DNA of 21,893 bases from Candidatus Binatia bacterium (lineage in GTDB: Bacteria; Desulfobacterota_B; Binatia; UBA9968; JAJDTQ01): NCBI GenBank assembly GCA_022827045.1, contig JAJDTQ010000049.1, positions 1 through 21,893 on the forward strand. The letters are read 5' to 3'. Numbering within the stretch: the stretch's first letter is position 1; each line of letters starts with the position of its first letter. Both the position numbers and the translations under genes were made by a program. The notes under the pieces were generated by a model. The model did no database searches and was not told the origin of the DNA. It worked only from the letters and a program-made list of their open reading frames with translations. Below are positions 8,561 through 16,259 of the stretch, in pieces.

Positions 8561-9682
8561 ATGGCAGAACACGCACTCGAAACCGGCGTTTTCCTCAAAC
8601 GCTTCCTGCAACCGATACAGCCCTACCTCGAACAGGACGGCGTGTCGGAAGTCTGTGTCAACCGCCCGGGTGAGGCATGGGTCGAGGAGCAGGGCGCGCG
8701 CGGGATGGTCCGCAAGGCGGTTCCGGACATGACGGACCGCTCGCTGGTCCAGCTCGCCCGCCAGGTGGCGGCCGCATCCCATCAGGCGGTCAACGAACAG
8801 AAACCGCTCTTGTCGGCCGCGCTCCCGACAGGCGAGCGGATTCAAGTCGTGTTGCCGCCCGTGGCGGTCGACGGCGGCGGCTTCTCAATCCGCCGCCAAG
8901 TCGTTCAACACTTGAGCCTGGACGATTATGCCGCAAGCGGCGCGTTTCAGCGCGCCCGGGTGACGGCGGCGGATCATCGGTCGCCGCTCGATCTGCACTT
9001 GTGCGAGCTGCTGGCCGCCCGCGATTGGCACGGCTTTCTCTCGACGGCCGTCGCCGGCCGTAAAAACATGCTGATCGTGGGCGGTACGTCTACGGGCAAG
9101 ACGACCTTTTTCAACGCCATTGCCAAGGAGATTCCGGCGGAGGAGCGATTGCTGTCCCTGGAGGATACGCCGGAACTGGAGCTGCCCCAGCCCAACGTCT
9201 TGCGGATGGTCGCCTCGAAGGGCGGGCAAGGCCAGGCCCAAGTGACCATCCAAGACCTGTTAGAGGCCAGCCTGCGGCTGCGTCCGGATCGCATCCTGCT
9301 GGGCGAGCTGCGGGGCAGCGAGGCGTACACGTTCCTCCAAGCGGTCAATACCGGCCATCCCGGCTCGATCTCCACGCTGCATGCCGACAGCCCGCGCGCG
9401 GCATTTGAGCGGTTGACGCTCATGGTCATGCAGGCGGGCTTGGGCCTGCGCCGGGATGAAATCCAGGAATATATCCGCTCGGTGGTTGAGGTCATCGTCC
9501 AACTGGCCCGGCTCCCGAACGGGCAGCGGATCGTGAGTGAGGTGTATTTCGCTCACGCCCCGGACGGGTCGGAAGGGAAGGGAGCGGCGCCAAAGCGGCG
9601 CGGCCGCCCTCCAAAAGTCCGGACGCTTGAGAGCGCTCGGGCCAAAGGAGGGGCGGCCGGTGGGGCGGATGGACCAGGTTAG
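8561..9682 (+). CDS. virB11: VirB11-family hexameric ATPase with AT-hook-like C-terminal tail
   Basis: This 373-aa protein carries a Walker A GGTSTGKTT at about 174-182, an Asp box LSLEDTPELEL, a degenerate Walker B LLGELRG around 246-252, and the His-box segment NTGHPGSISTLHADSP. All are hallmarks of VirB11/TrbB secretion ATPases. VirB11 switches the T4SS between pilus biogenesis and substrate transfer. The ATPase core ends near residue 330. A basic, Gly/Ala-rich tail follows with PKRRGRPPK at about 344-352, which looks like an AT-hook (GRP core) and is not part of the usual fold. The gene begins 4 bp after virB10. Confidence 0.96.
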   Translation: MAEHALETGVFLKRFLQPIQPYLEQDGVSEVCVNRPGEAWVEEQGARGMVRKAVPDMTDRSLVQLARQVAAASHQAVNEQKPLLSAALPTGERIQVVLPPVAVDGGGFSIRRQVVQHLSLDDYAASGAFQRARVTAADHRSPLDLHLCELLAARDWHGFLSTAVAGRKNMLIVGGTSTGKTTFFNAIAKEIPAEERLLSLEDTPELELPQPNVLRMVASKGGQGQAQVTIQDLLEASLRLRPDRILLGELRGSEAYTFLQAVNTGHPGSISTLHADSPRAAFERLTLMVMQAGLGLRRDEIQEYIRSVVEVIVQLARLPNGQRIVSEVYFAHAPDGSEGKGAAPKRRGRPPKVRTLESARAKGGAAGGADGPG

Positions 9683-9694
9683 GAGGAGGTTCCG

Positions 9695-9895
9695 ATGTAT
9701 GGTTCTCTCATTGCTGCATACATGGCGACGCTCATCGGGCCGGCCAGCCTCATGGGCGGCTATAGCCCGGAGAGCAAGACCGCCCTGCTCATGGTCCTGC
9801 TGATGTCCCTGGCCGCCGCGACGACCCTCGGGGTGCTGCTCGGCCGCTGGATATACCGGCCGGCAGGCGGAGAGACAGGGGAGGGGGAGGCGTGA
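9695..9895 (+). CDS. small membrane protein, unknown
   Basis: This 66-aa protein has two hydrophobic segments (about 4-22 and 29-50) and a short acidic/Gly-rich tail. AGGAGGAGG precedes its ATG, and its stop overlaps the GTG start of the next gene (GTGA), so it appears to be translated and coupled. No family is recognised. Its position after virB11 and before the coupling protein suggests an accessory T4SS or entry-exclusion role, which is inference only. Confidence 0.65.
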   Translation: MYGSLIAAYMATLIGPASLMGGYSPESKTALLMVLLMSLAAATTLGVLLGRWIYRPAGGETGEGEA

Positions 9896-10158
9896 CCCGT
9901 CTCCGGGACATGGCCGTCATGCTGTTTGCCGTCACCAGCATGGCCCACGGGCTGGGGACGGTGCTTCCGGTCGTGCTCAACCAGCCGCAGCGGATCAGCG
10001 CGTTGGGGCAACTGGGCCTGCTCCTGCTCCTTGTGGTCTTCCTGCTCCTGGGTCCATTCCTGCTCAAAGACGGGCCGCCCCACCCGGGCCTCGTCCTGTG
10101 TTTCTTCACGGCAACGGTCTGCCTCGTGCTCTTGACCGTGGCGGCGTGGCAGTTTTGA
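9892..10158 (+). CDS. small polytopic membrane protein, unknown
   Basis: This 88-aa protein starts at GTG 9892, overlapping the previous stop. It has about three hydrophobic helices: 7-25, 38-57 (a Leu/Val-rich run ending in GPFLL) and 65-85. It has no recognised motif. GAGGGGGAGG upstream supports the start. With the preceding gene it forms a pair of tiny membrane proteins inside the transfer operon. Roles such as entry exclusion, surface exclusion or coupling-protein support are possible but not shown. Confidence 0.65.
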   Translation: MTRLRDMAVMLFAVTSMAHGLGTVLPVVLNQPQRISALGQLGLLLLLVVFLLLGPFLLKDGPPHPGLVLCFFTATVCLVLLTVAAWQF

Positions 10159-10167
10159 GGGGAGCCG

Positions 10168-10695
10168 ATGTCCAGCTACGCGGTATCTCCCTTTTTCCTG
10201 ATTGCCTTTGTCGTCGGCGTCGGCGGCCTCTTGGCGCAAAGCGAGCCGGCCGACCCCCTCGCGGACACGCTCACCGGCGCGGCCCGGGTGATTGACGCCG
10301 ATACCCTGGAGATTGCCGGCCGGGCGGTCCGGCTCGAAGGGATCGACGCCCCGGAAAAGCGTCAGGCGTGCCGGCGCAACGGCCGGCGCTATCAGTGTGG
10401 CGTGGCCGCCACCCAAGCGCTCCGCCGGCGGATTGGGGCCGGCCGTGTGACCTGTACCATCGGCGGCCGCGATAATGACGGCCGGAGCCTGGGCATTTGT
10501 CACGCTGCGGATGGGACGGCCCTCAACGGCTGGCTGGTCGAGCACGGCTGGGCGCTGGCCTATCGGCGTTTCTCGGACCGCTACGCGACCCAGGAGGCCC
10601 GCGCTCGGGCCGCAAGGGCCGGACTCTGGGCCGGCCAATTCGTGCCGCCCTGGGCCTGGCGGCGCGGCCAGCGGCTCGGTGGGGAGGCAGGATAG
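10168..10695 (+). CDS. thermonuclease-like (SNase-family) exported nuclease
   Basis: This 175-aa protein has an N-terminal hydrophobic signal or anchor (about 8-24) followed by a staphylococcal-nuclease domain. The Ca2+ and catalytic residues can be mapped by spacing onto the SNase pattern: D43 and D45 in IDADT, R55, D60 and E63 in VRLEGIDAPE, and R106 in DNDGRSLG. All key positions are present, so it is probably active. Four cysteines suggest disulphides in the periplasm. It sits between T4SS genes and the coupling protein, in line with SNase-like genes known on conjugative plasmids. Possible roles are degrading extracellular DNA or acting during transfer. Confidence 0.88.
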   Translation: MSSYAVSPFFLIAFVVGVGGLLAQSEPADPLADTLTGAARVIDADTLEIAGRAVRLEGIDAPEKRQACRRNGRRYQCGVAATQALRRRIGAGRVTCTIGGRDNDGRSLGICHAADGTALNGWLVEHGWALAYRRFSDRYATQEARARAARAGLWAGQFVPPWAWRRGQRLGGEAG

Positions 10696-10698
10696 CCT

Positions 10699-11217
10699 AT
10701 GCCTCGTGTGTCTCTCGTCGTTCTCGCGTGCTGGCTTACGTTGGCACCCGCCTGGCCTGGCCTCTCCGCGCCGCTACACCCGACCCCGGAAATTAGCCAG
10801 ATTACCGCCCTCGATATGAAAGACACGGTCGCCTATGCCATGCGCGGCGCCCTGGGCACGTCCGGGGAGTATGTCGGCCTGGCCGTTCTCTGTGCAACCC
10901 GTGGCCCGACCAAAATTGAAGTGACGACGTTTTTCGGGGCGTTCCCCGGTGCTCACCGTCCCGTCCAACTCGCGGTCCAGAGCCCGGACGGGACGGGCAC
11001 CCGGTTCGGCCCGGTCGTGCACGCTGGCCCGGAATCGGGGTTTCACAGCCCCCAACTGCGCGACCCGCACGACGCGGTCAGGTTCGTGTCGGTGGCGCTG
11101 CAACCCGGCGCGTTGATCTCGAACGGCTATCGCTCGTTCTGGAACCGGGCGAGTGCGCCCCGTAACCGTCAGGTGCGTGACGAGTTTGTGGCCTGCGTCA
11201 CGCGCCCGCGTGAGTGA
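10699..11217 (+). CDS. secreted protein of unknown function
   Basis: This 172-aa protein starts with a signal-peptide-like segment (about 4-24, ending GLSAP). The mature domain appears beta-rich, with a segment reading GLAVLCATRGPTKIEVTTFFG, and has two cysteines (Cys at about 63 and 167). It starts 3 bp after the nuclease stop with AGGATAG ahead of the ATG. I do not recognise the family. Its tight linkage to the nuclease gene raises the possibility of a partner or regulator, but a stand-alone envelope role is equally possible. Confidence 0.7.
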   Translation: MPRVSLVVLACWLTLAPAWPGLSAPLHPTPEISQITALDMKDTVAYAMRGALGTSGEYVGLAVLCATRGPTKIEVTTFFGAFPGAHRPVQLAVQSPDGTGTRFGPVVHAGPESGFHSPQLRDPHDAVRFVSVALQPGALISNGYRSFWNRASAPRNRQVRDEFVACVTRPRE

Positions 11218-11229
11218 AAGGAGGCCGCT

Positions 11230-12999
11230 ATGGAAAACAAATGGACACTTGCCGTCGGCGTGCTCGTCGGCTTTGCTCTCCTGACCGTCGCCTGGAGCAC
11301 AGCCCTGACCCTTCTCTTCACCGGCTCGCTCCGTGCGCTCAACGAGATGCAGCCCTGGGCGGTCTACACATTTATGTGGACCTACGGGTTTTCGGGGCGG
11401 GCCGGCTCGCTCCTGTGGAACTCCCTGCTCTTGGCGGTCGGCTTCTCCGGCCTCCTCTCCCTGCCCCTGTTCCTGATCCGCCGCCCGACCTGGTATGGCG
11501 ACGCGCGCTGGGCGCGGTGGGGCGAGATGCGCAAGGCCAAGCTCTTGGAGCGCGGCGGGTTAGTCCTGGGGAAAAAGGGCGGGCAGTACCTGGTCAATGC
11601 CGAGCCGATTCATGTCCTGGTCGCCGCGCCGACCCGGAGCGGCAAAGGCGTCGGCGTCGTCATCCCGAACCTCTTGTTTTGGGAGGACTCCGTGGTCGTG
11701 CTGGATATCAAGCATGAAAACTACGCCGTCACAGCCGGCTATCGGAGCCAGGCCGGCGGGAACCAGGTCTTCAAGTGGTCGCCGATGGAGGAACGCTCAC
11801 ACCGGTATAACCCGTTTGATTTTATCGCCCAGGAGGGGCCACAGCGGATTACCGATCTCCAACTACTCGCCAGCATCCTCCTGCCGCAGGCGCCGCGCTC
11901 CGAGCCCATGTGGACCAACGAGGCGCGCACCCTGTTCCTGGGCATCGCGCTGCTCGTGCTCGATGATCCGGACGTGCCCTCGACGCTCGGCCAGGTGTAC
12001 CGGACGGTCAATCAGGAAATGGACCTGGCGAAAGTAGTGGACCAGGCCCTCGAACAGGCCACTTTCCCGCTGGATGACATCTGCCGCCGCTCGCTCGCCA
12101 ATTACAAGTATAAAGCGGACAAGGAGCAGAGCGGGGTCAAGTCCACGCTCACGTCCGCGCTCAATTTGTGGGCGAATCCGAACATCGACGCGGCCACCGC
12201 CGGCTCGGACTTCGACCTGCGGACGTTCCGCAAACACCGCGCGTCGGTGTTTGTCGGCGTCGCGCAGGATCAGCTCGTCACCCTCGCCCCGCTGCTCAAT
12301 CTGTTCTTTCAACAGGCCGTCGCCACCCTGAGCCATGCCCTGCCGGGTGAGGACGAACCCCATGACGTGTTGTTTATGATTGACGAGTTTCCCATGCTCG
12401 GAGAGATGCAGAGCCTGGCCAAGGGCCTGGCTCTCCTGGCCGGCTACAAAATCCGCATCGTGCTCATCACCCAGGGTCTCGGGCAGCTCAAGGAGATGTA
12501 CGGCCCGGGCGGCCAGGAAGGGATTCTCCAGAACTGCGCCGTCCAGGTGTTCTTTGCCAGCAACGACGACTCGACCACGAATTATATCTCCGGCCGCCTG
12601 GGCACACGGACCGTCCAGACCACGGACCGCAGCCAGGCCCAGGACTGGAAAACCACCACGTCCACGCGCTACATTGCGCGGCCGCTGCTGGCCCCGGAGG
12701 AAGTCCGCCGCCTCCATCCCCGCCACGCCATTCTGTTCAAGGAGGGCGCGCGGCCGCTCCTCGCCCACAAAATCCGGTACTATCGCGACCGGCGGTTTGC
12801 GGGCCGGCTGCTCGATGCGCCAGCGGTTCCCGTCTTGGACCGTCCCGCCCCACCCATACCGCGCGCCTACCGCGAGGCCGCCGAGCTGTTGAACAGGATA
12901 AAGCCTAAGGCAGCCGAGCAAGAACCACCCGCCGCGCCGAGCCCGGCCGAGCTGGCAGCGATCTATGACCGCTTCGGGGCGAACCGGCCAGCGGCATAA
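11230..12999 (+). CDS. virD4: VirD4/TraG-family coupling protein (T4CP)
   Basis: This 589-aa protein is the ATPase that recruits the relaxosome and protein substrates to the channel. Two N-terminal TM segments (about 10-35 and 58-83) precede the nucleotide-binding domain. Walker A is AAPTRSGKG at 132-140, followed by VVIPNLLFW, DIKHEN and NPFDFI. Walker B is LFMIDEFPMLG at about 381-391. A later block, LITQGLGQLKEMYG, is typical of TraG/VirD4. A strong AAAGGAGG lies upstream of the ATG. Placing it after the virB cluster and before two pentapeptide-repeat genes suggests these may use it for export. Length is usual for the family, slightly short at the C-terminus. Confidence 0.96.
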   Translation: MENKWTLAVGVLVGFALLTVAWSTALTLLFTGSLRALNEMQPWAVYTFMWTYGFSGRAGSLLWNSLLLAVGFSGLLSLPLFLIRRPTWYGDARWARWGEMRKAKLLERGGLVLGKKGGQYLVNAEPIHVLVAAPTRSGKGVGVVIPNLLFWEDSVVVLDIKHENYAVTAGYRSQAGGNQVFKWSPMEERSHRYNPFDFIAQEGPQRITDLQLLASILLPQAPRSEPMWTNEARTLFLGIALLVLDDPDVPSTLGQVYRTVNQEMDLAKVVDQALEQATFPLDDICRRSLANYKYKADKEQSGVKSTLTSALNLWANPNIDAATAGSDFDLRTFRKHRASVFVGVAQDQLVTLAPLLNLFFQQAVATLSHALPGEDEPHDVLFMIDEFPMLGEMQSLAKGLALLAGYKIRIVLITQGLGQLKEMYGPGGQEGILQNCAVQVFFASNDDSTTNYISGRLGTRTVQTTDRSQAQDWKTTTSTRYIARPLLAPEEVRRLHPRHAILFKEGARPLLAHKIRYYRDRRFAGRLLDAPAVPVLDRPAPPIPRAYREAAELLNRIKPKAAEQEPPAAPSPAELAAIYDRFGANRPAA

Positions 13000-13010
13000 A
13001 GGAGAGGACG

Positions 13011-14018
13011 ATGAAGCAGCGTGATTTACACACGGCAATAGAAATTCTCCGCGGGTGGCAGGACGAGCGGCGTGGGGCGCTGAAAGAGCAGATGTGGGAC
13101 CCCGGCCGGCCGGAGATGGATCTGAGGGGGGAGGACTTACGGGGCCTGAAATTCGAGCTGGACTACGTCAAACGCAAGGAGCTGGACCTGGCGGGGACCG
13201 ATTTCCGGGGCGCGGACCTGCGCGGGGCACGGATGCAGGGAATCGAGCTGAGGGAGGCAGATTTCCAGGGCGCGGACCTACGCGGGGCCAAGCTGCAAAA
13301 GGCGTCGTTGGTAGGCGCAAATTTTGAAGGAGCGGACCTGCGCGGGGCCAGCTTCCGAGGGGCGAATTTGAAAGACGCCAACCTGGAAGGGGCCATCAGC
13401 GACCAGCACACCTTTCGCGGGGCCAGGATGAACGGAGAGCCAACGCTCTGGGAGACGGTGCAGCAGAAAGCAAGAGCCTGGGCGGATCGGCAGGCCGAGC
13501 GGAAGCAGGAGCGGCTCAAGGCCTCCGCCGAGCCAGGGGAGGAATGGCGTAGGGCCGCCGATCCGACAGGGGTGCGAAAGGTGTGGGAGCAGACCGTCTC
13601 ACAGCCGCTGGAGCGGGCCAAGCAGTGGCTTGGCGTACCGGCGGTGGTTGAGCGGGTTGAGAATTGGCGGGACGACCGGATCAAGGAGGCCGCCGAGCGG
13701 GCCTACCCGGCAGAGGAGGTGGGCGGAGACGCAACGGCGCGGGTATCGTCCTCGCCGGCGCCATCCCCTGCCACGCAGGCGGGCCGAGATCCGGCCGTAG
13801 GCCAGCATCTCGAGCCCGCTGCCCGCCCGCTGACCCATGAGGAGGGCCGGGCGGCCTATAACGAAGTGATCGAGCGCCAAGAGGAGATCAAGACGACCAT
13901 TGCGGGCATGGCCGACCCGGCCGAGCGCGCCAAGGCCGAACGCCTCTTAGCGACGGTCCAGCAGGACGCGGCCGCCCGCCAGCGCTCCCCTGAGCGCGGC
14001 GCCGAGCTGGACCGCTAA
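13011..14018 (+). CDS. pentapeptide-repeat protein with C-terminal module shared with next gene
   Basis: This 335-aa protein has a short N-terminal helix and then about 20 tandem pentapeptides of the A(D/N)LxG type between residues about 38 and 145 (for example DFRGADLRGARMQ). These would form a right-handed quadrilateral beta-helix. A charged, helical and Pro/Ser-rich linker follows (about 145-252). The final 82 residues (254-335) are nearly the same as the end of the next protein. DNA-mimicking pentapeptide proteins such as Qnr and MfpA bind gyrase. Whether this one does is unknown. The start follows AAAGGAGAG, 11 bp after virD4, so it is co-transcribed with the T4SS genes. Confidence 0.92.
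   Translation: MKQRDLHTAIEILRGWQDERRGALKEQMWDPGRPEMDLRGEDLRGLKFELDYVKRKELDLAGTDFRGADLRGARMQGIELREADFQGADLRGAKLQKASLVGANFEGADLRGASFRGANLKDANLEGAISDQHTFRGARMNGEPTLWETVQQKARAWADRQAERKQERLKASAEPGEEWRRAADPTGVRKVWEQTVSQPLERAKQWLGVPAVVERVENWRDDRIKEAAERAYPAEEVGGDATARVSSSPAPSPATQAGRDPAVGQHLEPAARPLTHEEGRAAYNEVIERQEEIKTTIAGMADPAERAKAERLLATVQQDAAARQRSPERGAELDR
13770..14015 (+). repeat. direct repeat copy 1: shared C-terminal coding module
   Basis: This is the coding sequence for the last 82 residues of the first pentapeptide protein. It is matched at 15867-16112, about 2.1 kb downstream. About 65 of 82 encoded residues are the same, and the last third is nearly identical in DNA as well (for example the run after CTCTTAGCGACGG). 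Confidence 0.9.
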
Positions 14019-14036
14019 CCCCGAAAGGAGGCCGCG

Positions 14037-16115
14037 ATGCCGATGGACCGAGAGACTGTGGACCGGATTCTGAGCGAGCATGAAGCCTGGGTAGAAGGCA
14101 ACGGCGGGAAGCAAGCGGACCTGCGGGGTGCAGACCTGGAGGGCATGGATTTGCATGGGGCATTCCTCCCGGAGGCGGATTTGCTCGGGGCCAAGCTCGC
14201 AGGAACGAATCTCATTGGTGCGGACTTGGGGGGCGCGCAGCTCTCAGAAAGCGACTTGCAAGACGCGAATCTCACCGGCGCGGTGCTCACCGAGGCCAGC
14301 CTGCAAGAGGCGTCCCTGATGCGCGCCACCTGCACGCGGGCCGATTTTCGGGCCGCCGACCTCCGCTGGGTGAATTTCCGGGATGCGCAACTCCAGGAGA
14401 CGGACCTGCGAGATGCCCTGTTGGAAGGGGCAGGACTCCAGGGAGCGGACTTGACTACGGCGTTCCTCCGCGGGGCCAAGCTGGACGGCGCGCTGTTAGA
14501 AGGCGCAACCCTCCCCCCGGCTCTGGACCAGCCCGCGCTGGAGAAGGTGCTGCGGGACCATGAGCTATGGTTAGGAGGGGAGGGCGGCCAGCGCGCAGAG
14601 TTGGACCGAACGGATTTGTCTGGACTGGACCTCGCCGGCGCCGATCTCGCACGGGCGAGCCTGGTAGGGACCACGCTGGATCAGGCGCACCTGCACGGGG
14701 CAAATTTAGCGCAAGCGGATCTGACCGGGGCGAGCCTCCGGGGCGCCCAGCTCCAAGAGGCGAACCTGTCATGGGCCAGCTTGCGAGAGGCCAATTGTAC
14801 GGCGGCCGACCTCCGCGAATCCAGGCTGGACGGCGCGGATTTACAGGTCGCCAATTTGGAGCAGTCTCTTCTCGTCGCCGCCAGCCTGTCGGAGGCGAAT
14901 TTACCGGGCGCGCGGCTGACAGAAGCCAATATGCAGAGCGCGGACCTGGAGAAGGCGTACGCCGTCGGGGCGGTTTTCGAGAGCGCAAACTTACAAGGCG
15001 TCAATTTGGCGCGGGCCACCCTCACGCAGGCGAACCTGGAAGGGGCCGATATGGAACAGGCGGCGCTGGCGGAGGCCGACTTTCATCAAGCCAACGTTCG
15101 CGGTGCCAAACTTGACACACAGGTCAACCAGATTTTGACCCGCCATCAGGAATGGGTAGACGGCAACGGCGGCGCGCCGGCCACGTTCCAGGAGGCGGAA
15201 CTCGTGGGCGCCTATCAGCGCGTCAACGGGGTCGAGGCGCACAGCGGGCTGGCGGCGGAACTGTATCAGCGCGTCCAGCGCGCCGAGGCCGAGGCGGCCG
15301 CCGAGCGGGCCTACCCGGCGTCTGCCCACTATGACGGCCAGCTGGCAGCCGACTTTCGCCCCGCTCCGTCTCGTTGGGAGACGATCAAGGCGACAGCGGG
15401 GGAATGGCTGGGCCGGATGACGGAGCGGTTCTCACGGAGTCAGGAGACGGAAAGTGAGACTTCCCCGCCGCCGGAGCGTGCTTCGGATGAGCGAGTGGGG
15501 AAGCAAGTGTTGCTGTTTCCAACTCAGGCCCTCGCCAAAGACGCCGGGCGGATGCTGCCGGAATCCTATGAATACGAGGTCCAGCCCGCCCGCGGAGACG
15601 GAGAGGAGCTTTACGCCGTGCTGGTAAGCCGGCGCGGCGCGGGCGCAGAGCGAAGCCCAGGCACGGACCAATCCGCCCGGCCTGTCCAGGTATCAGTGTT
15701 TGCCTCCGAAGAACAGGCGGAGTCCTACGGCCGGGCTCTCGCCTCCTCTCACGAATACGAGGTCCAGCACACCATGATGGGCAATCGGTCCCTTCACGCC
15801 GTATTGGCAAGCCCCCGCACCTTCGCCGCGTCACACGAGCGGGAGGCGGCTGCTCCGCCACCCCCTGCCGCCCAGGCGAGCCGAGATCCGGCCGAAGGCC
15901 AGCATCTCGCGGCCGCCGGCCAGACCCCAACCTATGAGGAGGGGAGAGCGGCCTATCACGAGGTCTTGGAGCGCCAAAACGAGATCAAGGCGACCATTGC
16001 AGGCATGGAAGACCCGGCCGAGCGGGAGAAGGCCGAACGGCTCTTAGCGACGGTCCAGCAGGACGCGGCCGCCCGCCAGCGCTCTCCCGAGCGCACCGCC
16101 GAGCTGGATCGCTAG
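14037..16115 (+). CDS. large two-block pentapeptide-repeat protein with SPOR-like repeats and shared C-terminal module
   Basis: This 692-aa protein has two long pentapeptide blocks (about 27-160 and 188-360). Each is preceded by a helix-like cap reading (I/V)L..H..W..G.GG. A third cap copy at about 366-379 leads into a degenerate stretch. Two similar ~45-residue repeats at about 488-533 and 548-592 (VLLFPTQALAKDAGR... / VSVFASEEQAESYGR...) look alpha/beta and SPOR-like. Residues 611-692 repeat the C-terminal module of the preceding protein (49 of the last 56 residues the same). AAAGGAGG supports the start. Its TAG stop lies inside the left end of the downstream inserted element. Likely a paralogue of its neighbour, and possibly a secreted or transfer-linked protein. 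Confidence 0.92.
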   Translation: MPMDRETVDRILSEHEAWVEGNGGKQADLRGADLEGMDLHGAFLPEADLLGAKLAGTNLIGADLGGAQLSESDLQDANLTGAVLTEASLQEASLMRATCTRADFRAADLRWVNFRDAQLQETDLRDALLEGAGLQGADLTTAFLRGAKLDGALLEGATLPPALDQPALEKVLRDHELWLGGEGGQRAELDRTDLSGLDLAGADLARASLVGTTLDQAHLHGANLAQADLTGASLRGAQLQEANLSWASLREANCTAADLRESRLDGADLQVANLEQSLLVAASLSEANLPGARLTEANMQSADLEKAYAVGAVFESANLQGVNLARATLTQANLEGADMEQAALAEADFHQANVRGAKLDTQVNQILTRHQEWVDGNGGAPATFQEAELVGAYQRVNGVEAHSGLAAELYQRVQRAEAEAAAERAYPASAHYDGQLAADFRPAPSRWETIKATAGEWLGRMTERFSRSQETESETSPPPERASDERVGKQVLLFPTQALAKDAGRMLPESYEYEVQPARGDGEELYAVLVSRRGAGAERSPGTDQSARPVQVSVFASEEQAESYGRALASSHEYEVQHTMMGNRSLHAVLASPRTFAASHEREAAAPPPPAAQASRDPAEGQHLAAAGQTPTYEEGRAAYHEVLERQNEIKATIAGMEDPAEREKAERLLATVQQDAAARQRSPERTAELDR
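15867..16112 (+). repeat. direct repeat copy 2: shared C-terminal coding module
   Basis: This is the second copy of the module at 13770-14015. It encodes YEEGRAAYHEVLERQ..., then IAGMEDPAER..., and ends RQRSPERTAELDR. Near-identity at the DNA level suggests recent duplication or gene conversion, or strong constraint on this tail. Confidence 0.9.
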
Positions 16116-16130
16116 AGGGTGTTATGCACT
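16111..16130 (+). repeat. left terminal inverted repeat of MITE-like element
   Basis: Begins GCTAGAGGGTGTTA. It pairs with 16244-16263, with mismatches only at positions 8 and 15-17 of the 20. Confidence 0.6.
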
Positions 16131-16259
16131 TTTATGCCGCGAGTCATTTTCCTCAGAGATATCGCTGACTTACAGGAGCTACCTCAGCAGAGGGGTTTGC
16201 GAGATCCCGTGAAAAACCTGAATAAAATCAGTAACTTATCGGAAGTTACTAACACGCTC
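16115..16259. mobile_element. MITE-like non-coding inserted element with TA target duplication
   Basis: A 145-bp AT-richer stretch is flanked by TA on both sides (16113-16114 and 16260-16261) inside CTAG contexts. Its ends are inverted: 16111-16130 and the complement of 16244-16263 agree at 16 of 20 positions (GCTAGAG.GTGTTA...ACT). It has no ORF. An internal hairpin has arms AGTAACTT/AAGTTACT at 16230-16250. TA duplication at CTAG is known for IS5-family (IS427-group) and IS630-family elements, so this may be a MITE of one of these. The insertion regenerates the TAG stop of the upstream gene. Alternatively it could be a terminator region between convergent genes. Confidence 0.55.
16230..16250. 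repeat. perfect 8-bp-arm hairpin inside the inserted element
   Basis: Arms AGTAACTT and AAGTTACT enclose the 5-nt loop ATCGG. There is no T-run on either side, so it is a poor intrinsic terminator by sequence, although it lies between two convergent transcription units. Confidence 0.6.

Noticed and set aside
11863..13038. 391-aa open frame on the - strand opposite virD4
   Set aside because: Antisense shadow. The opposite strand encodes clear Walker motifs of the coupling protein.
13120..13420. DNA-level tandem repeat (GCGGACCTGCGCGGGGC-like) as a separate repeat element
   Set aside because: It reflects the pentapeptide coding pattern of the gene rather than an independent repeat.
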